A program made the translations under genes and the position numbers. This document shows, one piece after another, positions 23,784-36,322 of a DNA stretch of 64,000 bases (position 1 is its first letter; each line of letters opens with the position of its first letter). The DNA lies in the NCBI GenBank assembly GCA_027382625.1, contig JAJKFJ010020656.1, positions 124,001-188,000 on the forward strand, read 5' to 3'. The stretch comes from Tetmemena sp. SeJ-2015. Lineage: Eukaryota > Ciliophora > Spirotrichea > Sporadotrichida > Oxytrichidae. Under the pieces are notes generated by a model. The model saw nothing but the letters and a program-made list of their open reading frames with translations, searched no databases and had not been told where the DNA came from.

Positions 23784-25842
23784 TCAAGAAATTAAGTTTA
23801 TAATATCTAAGTTTTTCTTAGACTGATTATCCTCAGAACTTTTCTTAGGAGATATCTTCCTGCTTGGATATTTTCTGGGCAATGGATTCGCTCTAGGTGG
23901 TTTGCTTAAATAACTTCTATTGCTGCCTCAATCTTATCCTCTTCTTGCTACTCATCTTCGTTTCTACTCATTTAATCAAGAAATATTTCATTATAATTAT
24001 ATTTTAGTCTCATTTCAAATCTCAGTGTCCTGTTCATTAAATTACCTTGAAGAGAAGCTGTCGACTTTTTAATGATTGACTTAGAAGGTTCATGCTAAGA
24101 TTTCTTTTTCTCTTAATTCAGAATCACACACTTTTGCACCATGAGTCCCTCATTATAGTCAAACTCCTTAATGTAGTGCTATCCTTGCTTCAAATGAGAG
24201 ATATAGTTTTCATCGTTCTTCTCTGTTGAGTTACCTGATATATTTTACTGATAAAGAGTAAGAGTGTTGTTTCTCAACAAAGGAGAAAGCTTTAAATTGC
24301 TCTTGGTCAAGAGAGTTTTCTCGTGCTGATGATATCTGTTTTGTAGGATGCTATTTGACTGCTGCTCAAATTCTTCCATCACTGAATCCTCCATACTGTC
24401 TGCTGAATTTTCTGTATGAAGTACTTTCTTCATCTTGTATTTGTTGTTCCTAGATTGACTCTCTTCATAAAATAGAACTATGATAAATATGACTTTTTTA
24501 TCCTCTTTAGCAATATCTTGATTTCGTTTATAGATTCTAAACTTTTCATTAGCTCGTTCTGTCTCCCCTCTGAGAAAGATTTCCTTCTCTAGTCCATAAT
24601 TAGCCTTCGATAAATTTATAGCCTCTATGGATTATTGGAGCAGCCCGTCGTACATTTGATTCCTGGTCCTACTTTATTGAGATGACTTGGGCCACTGAAT
24701 GATAGGTTTATGGGCTTCTGGATTCTGTACAAAATCTTCTTGTAGTTAGATCTCTCTCGAGGGGCAAAAAGCAACTCTTTCTTATAGGAAACATCTATTT
24801 TTAAAAATTAATGCATCCTTTGAGGGTAAGGCATGGCCCCTTTGCATGTTGAAGTATTGCTATTAAACTTGCTTGACGAGAGTCTTGAGCATGTCATTAT
24901 TGGAATCTATAGAACTCTGAATTGACTTTTGAGCTATCTCCAACTTCTTTTAGATAGTAGATCCATTTGCAAGAGCAACACCTCTAGAGTTCTGAAGAGC
25001 AGAACCTCTTCTTAGATAGCAGATGAGCCTTAGTTTGAAGTATAGGATTAGTGATAAGATTCTTGCTTAGCCAAGGATACCTCGGGACTTTGAACTAATG
25101 AAGACTGAACTGAAAAAGGTGAAATAATTTTATTCTTCTTTATACTCATGCGCGTTGAGTTAAGATAGTACTTTGACGATGGGTTGGTAGTCGTGAAGAA
25201 CTTATGATTCGCCATTTGTGATGGTACTTAAGTTACAGCCACTTATTCTAAGTCCTAGTTTAAGACGCCAGGATATCTTGTCTTGGAGAAAAGTGAAAAA
25301 GATTTGACTTTGCTATGATGAAAACCAGAGTTTTTATTTGTAGGGGAGGGGAGCTTAGAAGGGCTCGGCGATATCTCAGGGGAGAAGGCTTTGATCTTCA
25401 GGGATGAATCAGGGACAACTATTGATTAATGGTACTTATAGTCAAAAGTAGCATCAAATAAAATGAAAAAGGTAATTTATGTAAAGTTTTGCTGACAAGG
25501 TTTGAATTTCCCCAATCTTCAACTGGCTTAGCATCCTATAAAACATAAAATTAGACCCTCAAGGTTTTCATCAAAATCATGAGGACTTGACAATACCCTA
25601 CTCTAGGGAAGAGTAAGACTCAAATTTTATTAGGCGAGTTACTCTTGAGCATTTCTTTGTCTGTAGCGTGAACTCAATATATTCTTCTTCATCGCAATTG
25701 TCTTCATGATTTAGTTTTGCTATGATTAGTTCAGTCTCTGAATGGACAGAAGCGTTTCTTGTCGGCTGTCCAGAGATTGAAAGTTACTGTGAGTTTGAGA
25801 AAACTAAAGATGGTTTTAATTTTAAGTCGGATTGAGCTCCAT
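23784..25842 (-). CDS. Uncharacterised Gln/Ser/Lys-rich protein
   Basis: Seen: ATG 25842 (MELNPTQNQNHLQFSQTHSN…) with many TAA/TAG glutamines. An early GT..AG intron ends before DAKPVEDWGN near 25535. Long polar stretches continue through MKKVLHTENSADSMEDSVMEEFEQQ and YISHLKQGQHYIKEFDYNEGL. The basic C terminus (PPRANPLPRKYPSRKI…) ends at TGA 23784-23786. The frame changes once near 23930. No domain recognised; probably disordered and possibly cytoskeletal (weak inference). It sits between the DHHC gene and the VPS53 C-terminal part. Confidence 0.55.
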
Positions 25843-25984
25843 TAGAGAAATTACAGGCAATATGATAAATTAATTGTAAAAAGCTTTTTTGTTAATAAGA
25901 GGTGATTCTATTCTTTTTTGGTTTGCTTTTTTAAATTGATAATCTTTATTCCTAGAGATGAAAATTTGAAATATTGAATGATTG

Positions 25985-27724
25985 TCTTATCTCATTGAGT
26001 TTTTAATTTAGGGCAGCCTGATGCATCTTTTGAGAATAAAAAAACGGCGTTTTGCTTGGCTTAGACGAACTCTCAAAGAGTTTCAAGATAAGTATGAGCA
26101 GATTTTCCCTTCGGAATGGTAAGAAATAAACTTAGTTAAAAGGCAGTAATGATGTCAAACTTTGCTGTAGGAATTTGAAGCCGATGATTGCCTATGAGTT
26201 TTGCAGAAATACAAAGCTTCACATAGACAGTATCCTTTCCACATAGCATCACACTATCGATGTCTCCATCATTATCGACATCCTTTAATCTACCATAGAT
26301 TTTGAAATGGACCTACACAAACGATTTGCTCACAACACGCAATAGAACCTGAATACTAAGGACAACTTTGAAGACATCTCAAGTCAGGCAGTAACTGTTG
26401 ATAAATATGGCAACGTCAAAATTGAAGGAGGATCAGTAAAAGAGATAAGAGAGAAATACAAGAATACGGTTGAGAACGCTGTAGCTGCCGGAGATGAACA
26501 AGCCAAGCAACACAGCAAAGTCTATGAGAAAATCAGAGGCAAGACAAAGATGAGTGCTCACATCTATCGCTTTAAAGGCTGCATATCAGAGTGCTTTGAG
26601 CCCTACCTCAAGTCTTATTCTGAGTCTGAGGAGAGGAAAGATTATTGACTCGGTTGAAACTGTAGTAGGCCTAGGTGATAAGTTAGAGACAATTGACTAT
26701 ACTGTCTATGGATCAAGTCTTCATCTTTTCAAAAACATCAAAGGTTCTCTGAAGAGATGTATAAGCTTCAGTACTAGTAAAGCTTTGTTTGACCTTCATA
26801 TCAGTTTCAAAAATGTCTTCCGCCACTACTCAAAGCTATTGAGAAGGAACTTGCCTAAATTAGGCACAGAGGCTGAAAGAATAAACCTAACTGATGAGCA
26901 AGAAATAAAGTGCTGCTATATCATAAACACTTGCGAGTACTGCCTAGAAACTATTCCAGGCCTCCATAGTTCAATAAATGATAAGATTGACGAGTAATAC
27001 AAAGACAAGATTGATCTTAACATAGCTCAAGATACATTCAGAGAGTAAGATAATTTCTTTTCATGTTTTCTAGGTTGATTATTGATTATCTAATTATACT
27101 TATTCTTAGAATATATGCTTCTAATTTTGCAATAACTAGTGCATTCAAGGATTGATAAGCTCTCTCGAAGCAAAGTCAGAGCAGCAGTACACAACTGTCA
27201 TGCAAAAGATAAACTGGGGTACTTTTTCAGGAGTTCAAGACACTTCCTACTTCTTGAGAACCATCTGCCAAACTCTTCAGAGAAGAGTCATGTAAATAAA
27301 GGGCTCCCTCAATCCAACCTACTTCACCTATCTGCTGAATAAACTAGTAGCAGCAATCCCAGCCTAGTATTTGATTTAGGTTTACAAGATCAAGAAGGTT
27401 AATGAAGAGAGCTCACAGTAGTTCTTGCTTGATTTGGTTGAGTTGAAAACTACCTTATCGAATTTGCCTTTGCTCAATCCTGAGGGCTCATAACAAAATC
27501 AAGCTTCAACATCCTCAAAAGTGCAAGAGTCCTACCTCAGCTTCGTTAATAAAAACATCCTAAAGCTCGAAAGTAGATTCAAAGTAATGGGATATCCAAT
27601 TGAACAAATAAGAGACGCTTATGTAACACTCGTCAAGGACAAGAGTTAGGAAGATTTGGATTTGATACTCACCATCAGAGGTGTCAAGAAATCAGAGTTT
27701 GCTAATTTTAAAATCAATGTTTGA
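25985..27724 (+). CDS. VPS53: VPS53 C-terminal part (GARP/EARP subunit), inverted relative to N-terminal part
   Basis: Seen: coding begins only after an intron acceptor at 26010-26011. It reads GQPDASFENKKRRFAWLRRT, provided one A is dropped from the 7-A run at 26037-26043, then YEQIFPSEW, AYEFCRNTKLHIDSIL and FEMDLHKRFAHN. Next is FKGCISECFEPYLKSYSESEERK, matching the VPS53 KCFEPHL region, then INLTDEQEIKCCYIINTCEYCLETI and MQKINWGTFSGVQDTSYFLRT. The end is LDLILTIRGVKKSEFANFKINV and TGA 27722-27724. Introns lie near 26090-26170 and 27045-27120. No upstream exon for this part exists on the plus strand. The 14 bp at 25985-25998 equals that at the end of the N-terminal part. Confidence 0.88.
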
Positions 27725-27911
27725 GATTTTGATTCCTGTTATAAAGTATTTGTTAATACCTGACAAAATAAAAAGTATAGTCTAATATTTTCGATTCAAC
27801 ATGCAAGATCAACATTGAATTATAAATCAACTTTGATGCTTTTTCTTCAAAATATTAAATATACTGCTACTTAGGAAGACTATATTCAATAAGATTTTCA
27901 AATACAAAGAT

Positions 27912-30900
27912 TCAAAACAGATGAGGTATATGAGCCCAGTTTTGCTCATTCCTATCTTTCCAGTAGTCTCTAATATACTTGTATCCTTTCTCTCCAGTCT
28001 CATCATCTACAAATTCCTCGAAATATATGGGTCTATGTTCCTCTCCATTTTTAAAGTAAACATGGATTATAACGTTACTTTAATGCATTTTATTCTCTAT
28101 CCTTCCTCAATTTCCTTTGCTTGTCTTCAAGTCTAGCCTTTTCAGAGGCTGCTTTGATTAGGTCACCCTCCTCTAACGCTCTCTAGTCGGGCCTAAGTCT
28201 AGCATCTGTGGGTGGAAGCTTATCTTTTAATCCAGGTGGCAAGTAATTAAGCTGAAGAGTGAAGTAGGTGAAGTTATACATCGACTCTGAGTTTTTGGGC
28301 ATTGGATTAATGAAATAAAGATGAATGATATTCGAAATTACAATATGTAATTAGCCTACCAGAGAGTGAATTCTTCATTAGTAGTGAGAGACTTAACGTT
28401 GATTTGGTCAATCCATTTACCGGTCATTTTCCATTTTTTCTCCTTCTTCGCAGTGAAAGCATAGCCCTCAATCTCATAGGCATTCTTAGCTCCCCATCCT
28501 CTCTTCTTAAATTCGATTTCAACATACTCTGAGGATCGAATATTCTTCACAGTCATCGTGCCTGAGTGCTCAACATACATCTCTCCAAAGATTAGGTTAT
28601 TCACACTTTAACAAAATTTGTACATTAAAAATTTAACACTAGAAGATGGTCTTTCTATAGTGAATCTCTCTCCAGTGGTTTTAAGTTTGACATTTTGAAA
28701 ACCAAAGGGTTTGATTTCTAGACTCTTGCCCCAAAAATTTGTTTTCATACTAGTGTTCATCCAGAATTCATACGAATCAGAATAGGAGAAGCATGCACTT
28801 ACAGGTGGGTGATGACTCACTTGCTCTGAGAAGAATAGATAGTTTGGTCGCTTCAACTCAAATGCCACGCAAAAATTTACTAAATAGAAGTTCTCATAAC
28901 TATAAATGTCTCTCCTAGAATGGGATTGAAGGGTTTATTCAATCTTTTGTCGGAGCATTTATACTGAGCAATTCCAAACGCGGCAACATACATCAGCCTT
29001 TTTAAGGAGTCAGGATCATCTGAAGCTTTCACGAGAAGACTCTCATACTCCATTATCTCGCTATAAATATTTCAGTCAAAAAGCAATTTTGATTTAGTGA
29101 TAACTTTCTAAAGCATAGATAGTGGTTCATTGAAGTATACAGGCACACAGAATCTAGTGATATCTTTCCCTATTGCATCTTTGATGACCTTCCAGACACT
29201 CACCTTCTAATCAGGTGGTTTTAAAGCGGGTAGAATTGACTATAAGTTACTTTATTAAGATAAGAAGAATAGTTCTGTAATCTTATTCAGCATCTGAAGA
29301 TGTAGATATGTCATGCTTCGATTCCTCCTAAGCTTTAAATATTTCTTATTGAGCATGCTACAGCGTTTCTTGATCTCCCACTGCATCAAAGAAATCATCC
29401 TCCTCATCCACAGCCTCCTCAATGTTTTTAAACAGAGAAGGTCTGTCTAATCTACTCTACCTATAATTATAAAAATAATTAGAAACCTGATCTGCTCTAT
29501 AACTTAGGCCTTATTAAGCATAGTTTTTGGTCTGGTTGGCGAGTTCTCTAAGATGTCATCTCTAATATTCCAAATTATCATAAAATATGTTACAATCTAG
29601 ATTCCTTTTATGTTCAACAAGATCATTAAACTCCTGAGAGAAACTGACGAACCTTGAATCCTCTCCTAGATAGCCCTTTTCATCTACAGTCATGGAAGCA
29701 CCTGCCGATGATAAGTTGGATGCCTATTTTCTGAGCATCTCATCTTGGACCTCTAGGATTCTAATGATTTGAATTTTCGTTTTCTCTATGGCTTTTATAG
29801 CGTTTGTGACAGTCTATTTTAAGTCATTAGACTTTTAATCAATAGCTCCAGCTATCTTAATAAGATCTTGAGGGAGTCTATCTCAAAAAGGAAAATGAAA
29901 AAAAACCACTTTTAAGTATATCCTCTTAAAGTGACAATTGGAATTTGAATTAGTTCAAAGAGTCTTCTAAGGTTTGTTAGGCCTGCCATGTCTCAGCTAA
30001 ATCAAAGACCATTATAAAAACTTGGTAAAATAAATGCACAGAGAGGGAGCTATCCTCTTTTATGATATTAGCCTACAGTGCAGCATTCAAGGCTTGCTTT
30101 ACTTCGGTATCAAGTCCGATGATCCCTGGCTAAGCAGTTTTTGTAGACTGCTTTTTCTCCTCAAGCATTAAACTAATCAAAGATAAGCATGCTATTAAAT
30201 ATGGTAACATTTTTGAGGATCGTGTTAGTTCCTCTTACGTATGCTTGGCATTTGACGTGGTCACGGGAACTGATGTATAATTCGAACTTTGATATTTTTA
30301 TCTCTACAGATCTTGCTGAATTTATCCTTCAGGCTCTGTGAATACCAAGCTCTCCGACATTTCTTGTTTACTTTTAACTATTAAAAATTTTTCAAAATAT
30401 TCGACATTGATGATGTGAAGGTTAATCTCTTTTTGCAATCGTCGATAGCAACCAGCCACTCTTTCTTTTCTTATATTGTGGAAAACTCGAGAAAAACTTC
30501 GCTCATTCCTGTGCCGATAATCATCTTTTTGTCGTTCATAGTCCTAGGGTCAACCTTAAACCTTTTCATATAATCTATCTTAAAATTAATTCCGTCTTTT
30601 ATAAAATTAAGTTTAGCTAATTTTAAACTGATCTAACCCTTCTCAGAAACTTGTCCTTTCTTTTCCTTGTAGTAAATGAGCAGCTCCGGTGTGAGTAGGA
30701 AATACCTTTTCTTGAAACCTCGCATCACGTTTACATACTTCTTAATGAACCTTAAATAAGAAGTTTCATTTTAGTTCTAAATTAGATAAACCCCTATTTG
30801 ATGCCTTGAACTTAAAGTTAAGAGATCTCTAAATTTGCTCCTGCAATGAATGAACCTTTTTGCGTATTTTAATTTGCTCCAAGAGTAAAAATTAATGTCT

Positions 30901-31353
30901 AAAACACCATTGTAAACATATGATGAATGAGTAGGGCTGATTTTCTCCTCTTCGACTGAGGATTACTTCTTTAACTCTATCAATAATTCATGTAGAGCAA
31001 TATAAGAATTAGTTTTTCTCTAACGGGCTGACAGCACTTGCGACTACTTCTATGACTCCCTCTTGCTATCCATTCAACTTGGGAGAGATTTATTCAGTTT
31101 GCAAGTTACCCATAATAGGCCAACCTGGGATGCTGTTGCTTCCTGAGGCAGCCATTATTTGATTGATTCCATCCTGCTTCCCACTACCATTAGTTTACCC
31201 CTGCACTTATGCACTACCTCCCCCTTGAATCCCAGCAGGTGCCATCGACTGCGCCCCTTATATGGATTCCTTGCTCTTCTTTATCTTCTCGCGGTATATC
31301 TTAGTGAGTGGTGCCACGAAATTGCTTTTTGACTTTTGAGGATTCTCTGCCAT
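27912..31353 (-). CDS. Oxysterol-binding protein (ORP) with PH domain
   Basis: Seen: ATG 31353 ([18 protein letters not shown]…), a Gly/Gln-rich leader, and a PH-like domain near 30.4-30.75 kb ([20 protein letters not shown] … EKKEWLVAI). A helical linker region follows, then the OSBP lipid-transfer domain with the family signature [13 protein letters not shown] near 28.83 kb, [32 protein letters not shown] and [10 protein letters not shown]. The end [23 protein letters not shown] is typical of ORPs; TGA at 27912-27914. Several GT..AG introns of ~35-60 nt occur. One extra base in an A-run near 28055 shifts the frame between RYNPC and [10 protein letters not shown]. Known: ORPs exchange sterol/phosphoinositide at membrane contacts. 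It converges on the VPS53 C-terminal part (188 bp gap). Confidence 0.9.
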
Positions 31354-31795
31354 TTCAAAACTCAAAAATACTCACTTCCTTACTCTTATACATACATTAT
31401 CATCTTCATATGTTTATGGATATTATAATGACAATAATAAGTATAGTATATTTAAACTATTGTTGGAAAAAATTAGATAAAACGAGTGAGCAGAATAATT
31501 TGGCCGAGCAAGCAACTTACATTTTCAGATTTGGATGATGATGAAGATTGGCCGAATTTAAATTTCTAATAAACTCGCCACCCTCTAATCAATTGCATCA
31601 TCATTACAAGAATGAGATAAGATAGAAGTGTAGAGCGTATAAGAGGAGTTAATAAGTTTTTAGGATATGAGAGGAAATTATAAATATAAGGGAGATGGAG
31701 TATGATAGGTAGATGTGTGATCAATTTTATAATAAATCTAGCAATATTAGATAGTCTAAGAGAGTCTGTTTTATAATCTTAATAGTCGCTTAAAT
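31354..31795. promoter_or_regulatory. Divergent intergenic region
   Basis: About 440 bp between the ORP start (minus) and the first aspartyl-protease-like start (plus). AT-rich, no coding-like frame; presumably holds both promoters, but no specific element was recognised. Confidence 0.35.
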
Positions 31796-32340
31796 ATGAG
31801 AAAACTACTCAACACGCTTACTCTCTCAGTCATTGGACTTGCATCCTTGCAAGCTCACTCTTCCTTCGATCAGTATGGCAGAGTGGAATCTTTCCAGACT
31901 TATGAGCTCGTAAAAACTCACCCAAAGCTTTCAGGTAGGTTACTTAAAAAAAACTGTATTTATAAATGTTTATATAATTTCTTACTCTAGAGATAAAATT
32001 TCAAAACTTAAATGATAAATCGGAAGCCCCTTTTCTGATGATCTTTCCATTACTTTGAGCTAATCAAAAGTAAAATTATAGCATAACTATTGATGTGAGC
32101 TTAACTTTAATTATCAGTTCCCAAGGCAGCTGACACCTCAGTCCCAGCCTACACCTTCGTCGAGTACCTGGTACCAGTAAACTTTGGCGCAGACCAGTCT
32201 CAAAAGGCCATGCTCTTATTAGACATCGAGTCTGATCAAACAGCAGTCACTTCTTCAAAGTGTGATAAGTGCACAACTAAGGTTTACAATCTTGACGCTG
32301 GCACTGATATCACTTACAAGGTAAGAAACTAATACTGATT
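31796..32340 (+). CDS. Aspartyl-protease-like protein A, N-terminal half
   Basis: Seen: ATG 31796 with a signal peptide (MRKLLNTLTLSVIGLASLQA), and a GT..AG intron of about 180 nt (31936-32116). The second exon reads VPAYTFVEYLVPVNFGADQSQKAMLLLDIESDQ…SSKCDKCTTKVYNLDAG…TYK and stops at a GT donor at 32321. No further exon follows on this strand. The A1-fold order is clear, but the first catalytic motif DTGS is replaced by DIES. The 8 bp TACTGATT at 32333-32340 recurs at the start of the inverted C-terminal half. See the matching entry at 32534-33735. Confidence 0.85.
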
Positions 32341-32533
32341 TGATTGTATGATAAAATAATCATTTATGATAAAGATATAGAAAGAAGATAGAAGAAATTT
32401 TTATAAGGAATTATTAAAACTGGTTATCTCGGATTTTAACTTCGGCTAAATGATAAGATTAGTTATATTGGTGATGAAAGAGAAAATAGCTGTGTAAAGT
32501 TTTTCATACACTTTACCTCTCTAAGTCTCTTAC

Positions 32534-33735
32534 TCATGCCTCTCTAGTGTTCTGAGTAAGTTGAGACATAAGGTTCTCTCTCTCATTTTCTCTGGCTTCC
32601 TTCTGTTTTCTCTTAATCGTCTTCTTTCTTGCAACATAGATGCAGTAGATGGCCAATACAAACAGAGGGAACAAAACTGCGAAGGAGAAAGCAATTGCGA
32701 ATCTCACACCAGCTGAGTAAGTTCTTCTCACTTAGAATAATTAACAGCTTCTCAAAAACCTTGGATTAAATTGGTGTTGACTGCTGCTCGTGAATCAATG
32801 TGAAGTCCAAACTAGATTTATTTGTTGGCTGGGTCAAAGACAGTAAGATAGTTCTTGATGAAGGCGTTTCCCAAGATGTAGATGTTCTTGTCAGTGGCTT
32901 CCTTATTAGTCATAACTCCAAAGGTGCAGTTATTTGGTGAGCCTATCTCCTCCCCCACATACATATATTGCTGGGGCTCCACACTAAAGTACTAATTAGT
33001 GTCGAACTGCAACTTGAAGGACCCAATTACGTTAGCAATGTCAGGGCAGTAACCATCGTTGAAGTAGCAGTGGTCTTCTGTGCACTGAACATCAGCACTC
33101 TTTCCTTGCCACTCACAATCACTTAATTGAAATAGAGAGAACTTAAATGATGCTTTATGACTGCTGCTTGAGCCAGTCAAAGTCAGACTGAGGGATGTAG
33201 ATGAATTCATCACTGGTGCTTATTCTAGCTTAAGAAGCACCACTCTTCAAGAAAGTCATGTAGCCATAGCGAGCGTCCCCTAGTGTAACAACCCATTGGT
33301 TATTCTTGACTGCGTCGCTATCTAAAGAGAAGGTATATAAACCATATCCCTCAGAGGCTGGACCAGTGGCTAACTTGCTGGGATCATACCCGTCAACTGT
33401 AAGGAATGACTTCGAGTCACCCAAAAACAAGGAGAACTGCTTGGTCTTAATAAGATACTCTCAGTATTATTTAGCTATTGACAAATTTAATAGGTGGGTT
33501 TGTAGCTGGTGTGAAAGTGTTTCCGAATCCAAGGCCGAAAACTCCTTGAGAATCTACCAAGTCTGTGGTAGAACCATCTGCATTGATATACTGAAGAGGC
33601 TGTGTGAGTGCAATGAAATCGAAATTATTCGCAGTGAAGGCCTTTTGGTCTGCCTCAATCAGAGTTGCTGCATCAGTTACCTTATCTCCTACCATGTTGT
33701 AGTGATCACTCTAAAGGATGGTTAATCAATCAGTA
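32534..33735 (-). CDS. Aspartyl-protease-like protein A, C-terminal half (inverted)
   Basis: Seen: begins after an intron acceptor (33711-33712) with SDHYNMVGDKVTDAATLIEA. It continues LVDSQGVFGLGFGN (A1-fold mid motif), YGLYTFSLDSDAVKN, WVVTLGDARYGYM and the second catalytic region ARISTSDEFIYIP, where the expected DTG/DSG is STS. Then come YILGNAFIKNYLTVFDPANK, typical of the A1 C-lobe, and a transmembrane segment FAIAFSFAVLFPLFVLAIYCIYV with a basic tail ending at TGA 32534-32536. It has no start codon of its own and no upstream exon on the minus strand. With the half at 31796 it makes one full-length single-pass protein. Both catalytic motifs are degenerate, so it is probably not an active protease. 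Confidence 0.85.
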
Positions 33736-33963
33736 ACAAAAATAAGGAGAGAAATATTAGGACTGATTTTATTGGAAGAAAGATCTGGGAAAGTAAAGTA
33801 GATAGATTAGGAAATGAAAGAATGAGTCGGTATTTATAATTGAATTTAAGTATTTGCATTGAAATAATGACTACTCAAGTCTAATAGAAGTCAAGATACC
33901 AATCTCGGCTCGCAGTTGCTGCTTAAATTAATTTTCAATTATCATAATGAAATTGAAACTTTG

Positions 33964-35941
33964 ATGATGACCATATCACCAGCTGTCATAAGCAGCCAAA
34001 TGCTACACGTGCCTTTAGTTCAGCATCAAGAACCCGCGCCAGCCCAGGCCAATGGAAGAAATCTGGGTAAGTGTGAATCAACAATTTAAAAGTTGATGAG
34101 GAAACTAATGAGGTCATCTATTTTAAAGACTACCCACGCACTCTTTCAACATATCCTCCTTTTCTGCGAAGAACTTAATATAGTATCTATCAGAGTGGCT
34201 ACTTCATTCTTTTTCTTTTGCATTCTTTTTTCTTAGCTTATTAAAATGCTTTTAAAAATGCATTAAATGAAATTTATTAGCGTAAATTGGTTGTTTTATA
34301 GCTGACATACCGGATAATAATTTTTTTTGCCATTTTTAAATGAATTTGTCTTTTTAAGGAATTAGACATCCAGATTCAATAGTCAGGCACTGCTAAGTTC
34401 ACTGGTCTCTTCTTCATCGGAAGCAAAAGATCTCAGGCCAAGCTAATCTTAGACTCCTATTCCGACTGGCTCTTCGTTGAGACTACTAATTGCGACTCCT
34501 GCACCACTATTCACTAAGTTTACAACCCTTCTACTTCAACCACTGTGTAAACTAATTTTAAAGAGAAACAATAGATATTCGAATTCTCTGCTTGTGAATA
34601 AAGCCTCATCTATTATGCTCAAAGTAAAAAAGTAAAGTTTAAGTAAAAAAATTTGTTGCAGTTTGAATACTTACTTACTATGTCTTTCAGAAATGCTGGT
34701 GGAAATGATCCATACACAGCGTAATTCGGTGCACTCTACGTTGTAGGAGATGACTGGTTTGATACAGTGTGCGTTCAATTAATTCATTTATGAACGAACT
34801 ATAATGAAAATAAGCTAGTTAGCAGATTGGTAATACCCCTTCTGACTCTAACTTAAACTGCGTGAAGCAATGGTATATCAAGCATTAGATTTATAAAGCA
34901 GTTCAGATTCATTGGTGTGACAGATGTTGCTCCTAACCTCACCCCTATGGACGGTATGCTAGGTCTTGGCCCTGATGATCCTTCCAACGGACCTTCCTAC
35001 GTGGCTGCTTTGTTTGAAGCAGGCATCATTGGTCGCAAAATGTTCGGACTTTAATACGGCTCTCAAAGTAACTCCTAAATCACCTTCGGTGGCTGGGATG
35101 AGACCAGACTCAAGTCTTCTGATGACCCCATTAATTTCTTCATTATTTTAATATGAAATTTGCTTTATTCTTCCCTCAGACCAATGCTTCAAGATGGGAG
35201 ATCGATTTGAGAGACGCAAAGATGGGAAAGACATCTTTCTGGGTGAGCTGCAGAAAGGCTGTGATCGATACCTTCTACAGAGTAGTGACTCTTCCCTAGC
35301 CTGAATGGTAGAACTTTGCTACCTACATTCAGAGCAAATCATCTGCCTTTACTTGCAATAACAAGACCCAGCAGTGCCAATTCACTGGCAAGTGCAGCAA
35401 GTACGTTGACAAGCTTCCTTCTTTCCGTCTTCAATTCGGCAGCAACCGTACTTTTTCAATGAATCCCTCTGACTACCTCGAGGACAGAACAGATACCTCT
35501 ACTCAGACAGCCATTTGCGTTTTCATGATCTCAGGAACCAAGGAGAACTACATGCAAGTGGGTTAGGTCTTCCTTTTCAACTACTATAGCATCTTCGACT
35601 TTGAGAATTCCCAAGTCGGTTTCGCTCTCCACTCTACCTCTACTGGAGATATCAATGAGGATGGAGTTGACCGCGACCCCCTCACCCCTGAGACCAAGGC
35701 ATTCCCAGTCTGGGCCATCATCCTTATCGTTCTAGTAGCCCTCGGTGTCGTGTTTGGCGTCCTTGGACGCATGTACAAGAAACGCAGAGACAGAAGTCAT
35801 TAATCTTTTAATTCTTTTTGCCTTCTTACTTAAATAGAAAGCTTGCTGAGAACCTTTCAGAATACAACCAGCTCGAGGGAACTAAGCGATGAATTCCAGA
35901 CTCCGGATCCTCCAGTCCACCCTAAGAGGAGAGTGCTTTGA
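33964..35941 (+). CDS. Aspartyl-protease-like membrane protein B
   Basis: Seen: ATG 33964; introns near 34069-34360, 34632-34694, 34770-34900, 35140-35180 and 35794-35838. It reads FTGLFFIGSKRSQAKLILDSYSDW with CDSCTT, then LTPMDGMLGLGPDD, QITFGGWDET and SFWVSCRKAVIDTFYRVVTLP, followed by a TM segment VWAIILIVLVALGVVFGVLG and a basic tail to TGA 35939-35941. The A1 motifs DTGS and DTGT appear as DSYS and DTFY: both Asp are kept but the Gly are lost. Complete and collinear, unlike copy A. Tandem with copies A and C; probably a ciliate surface or lysosomal protein family (inference). Confidence 0.82.
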
Positions 35942-36322
35942 GAAGACTACACCTAATCATGAATCAATATGAAAGAAACAAGTTTGTGGTGTGTGAATTT
36001 TAACTACACCTGGCTTCTGTTGCCTCTTACAGTTTAACGTTTAAAATTTAAATAAACTAGCCTCAATAATTAATATACCTTAAGTCGATGTCTTGTAGTA
36101 GAGTTAGGGGTTAAAAATAAGATATATAAGCTTAAAAGATAGTGCATATATTTCTGATTAAATGGCATTTACCTTCTTCCTATTATAATCTGATGGATTA
36201 ATCTTGTAAGGTCTATTTTTAAATGCACAGATTTCTTATCCTCAGTTTCCAAATAAGCAGATAGGATTAAGAAAGATAATCTAGAACTCTAATAATTTAT
36301 TCAAAATGAAAAATTTAAAATC
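35942..36322. other. Intergenic region between protease-like genes B and C
   Basis: About 380 bp, AT-rich; no coding-like frame or repeat recognised. Confidence 0.35.

Noticed and set aside
21340..25998. Trans-splicing of the two VPS53 halves
   Set aside because: The two halves share an identical rather than complementary 14-bp sequence at the break, which fits DNA joining at a pointer better than RNA pairing.
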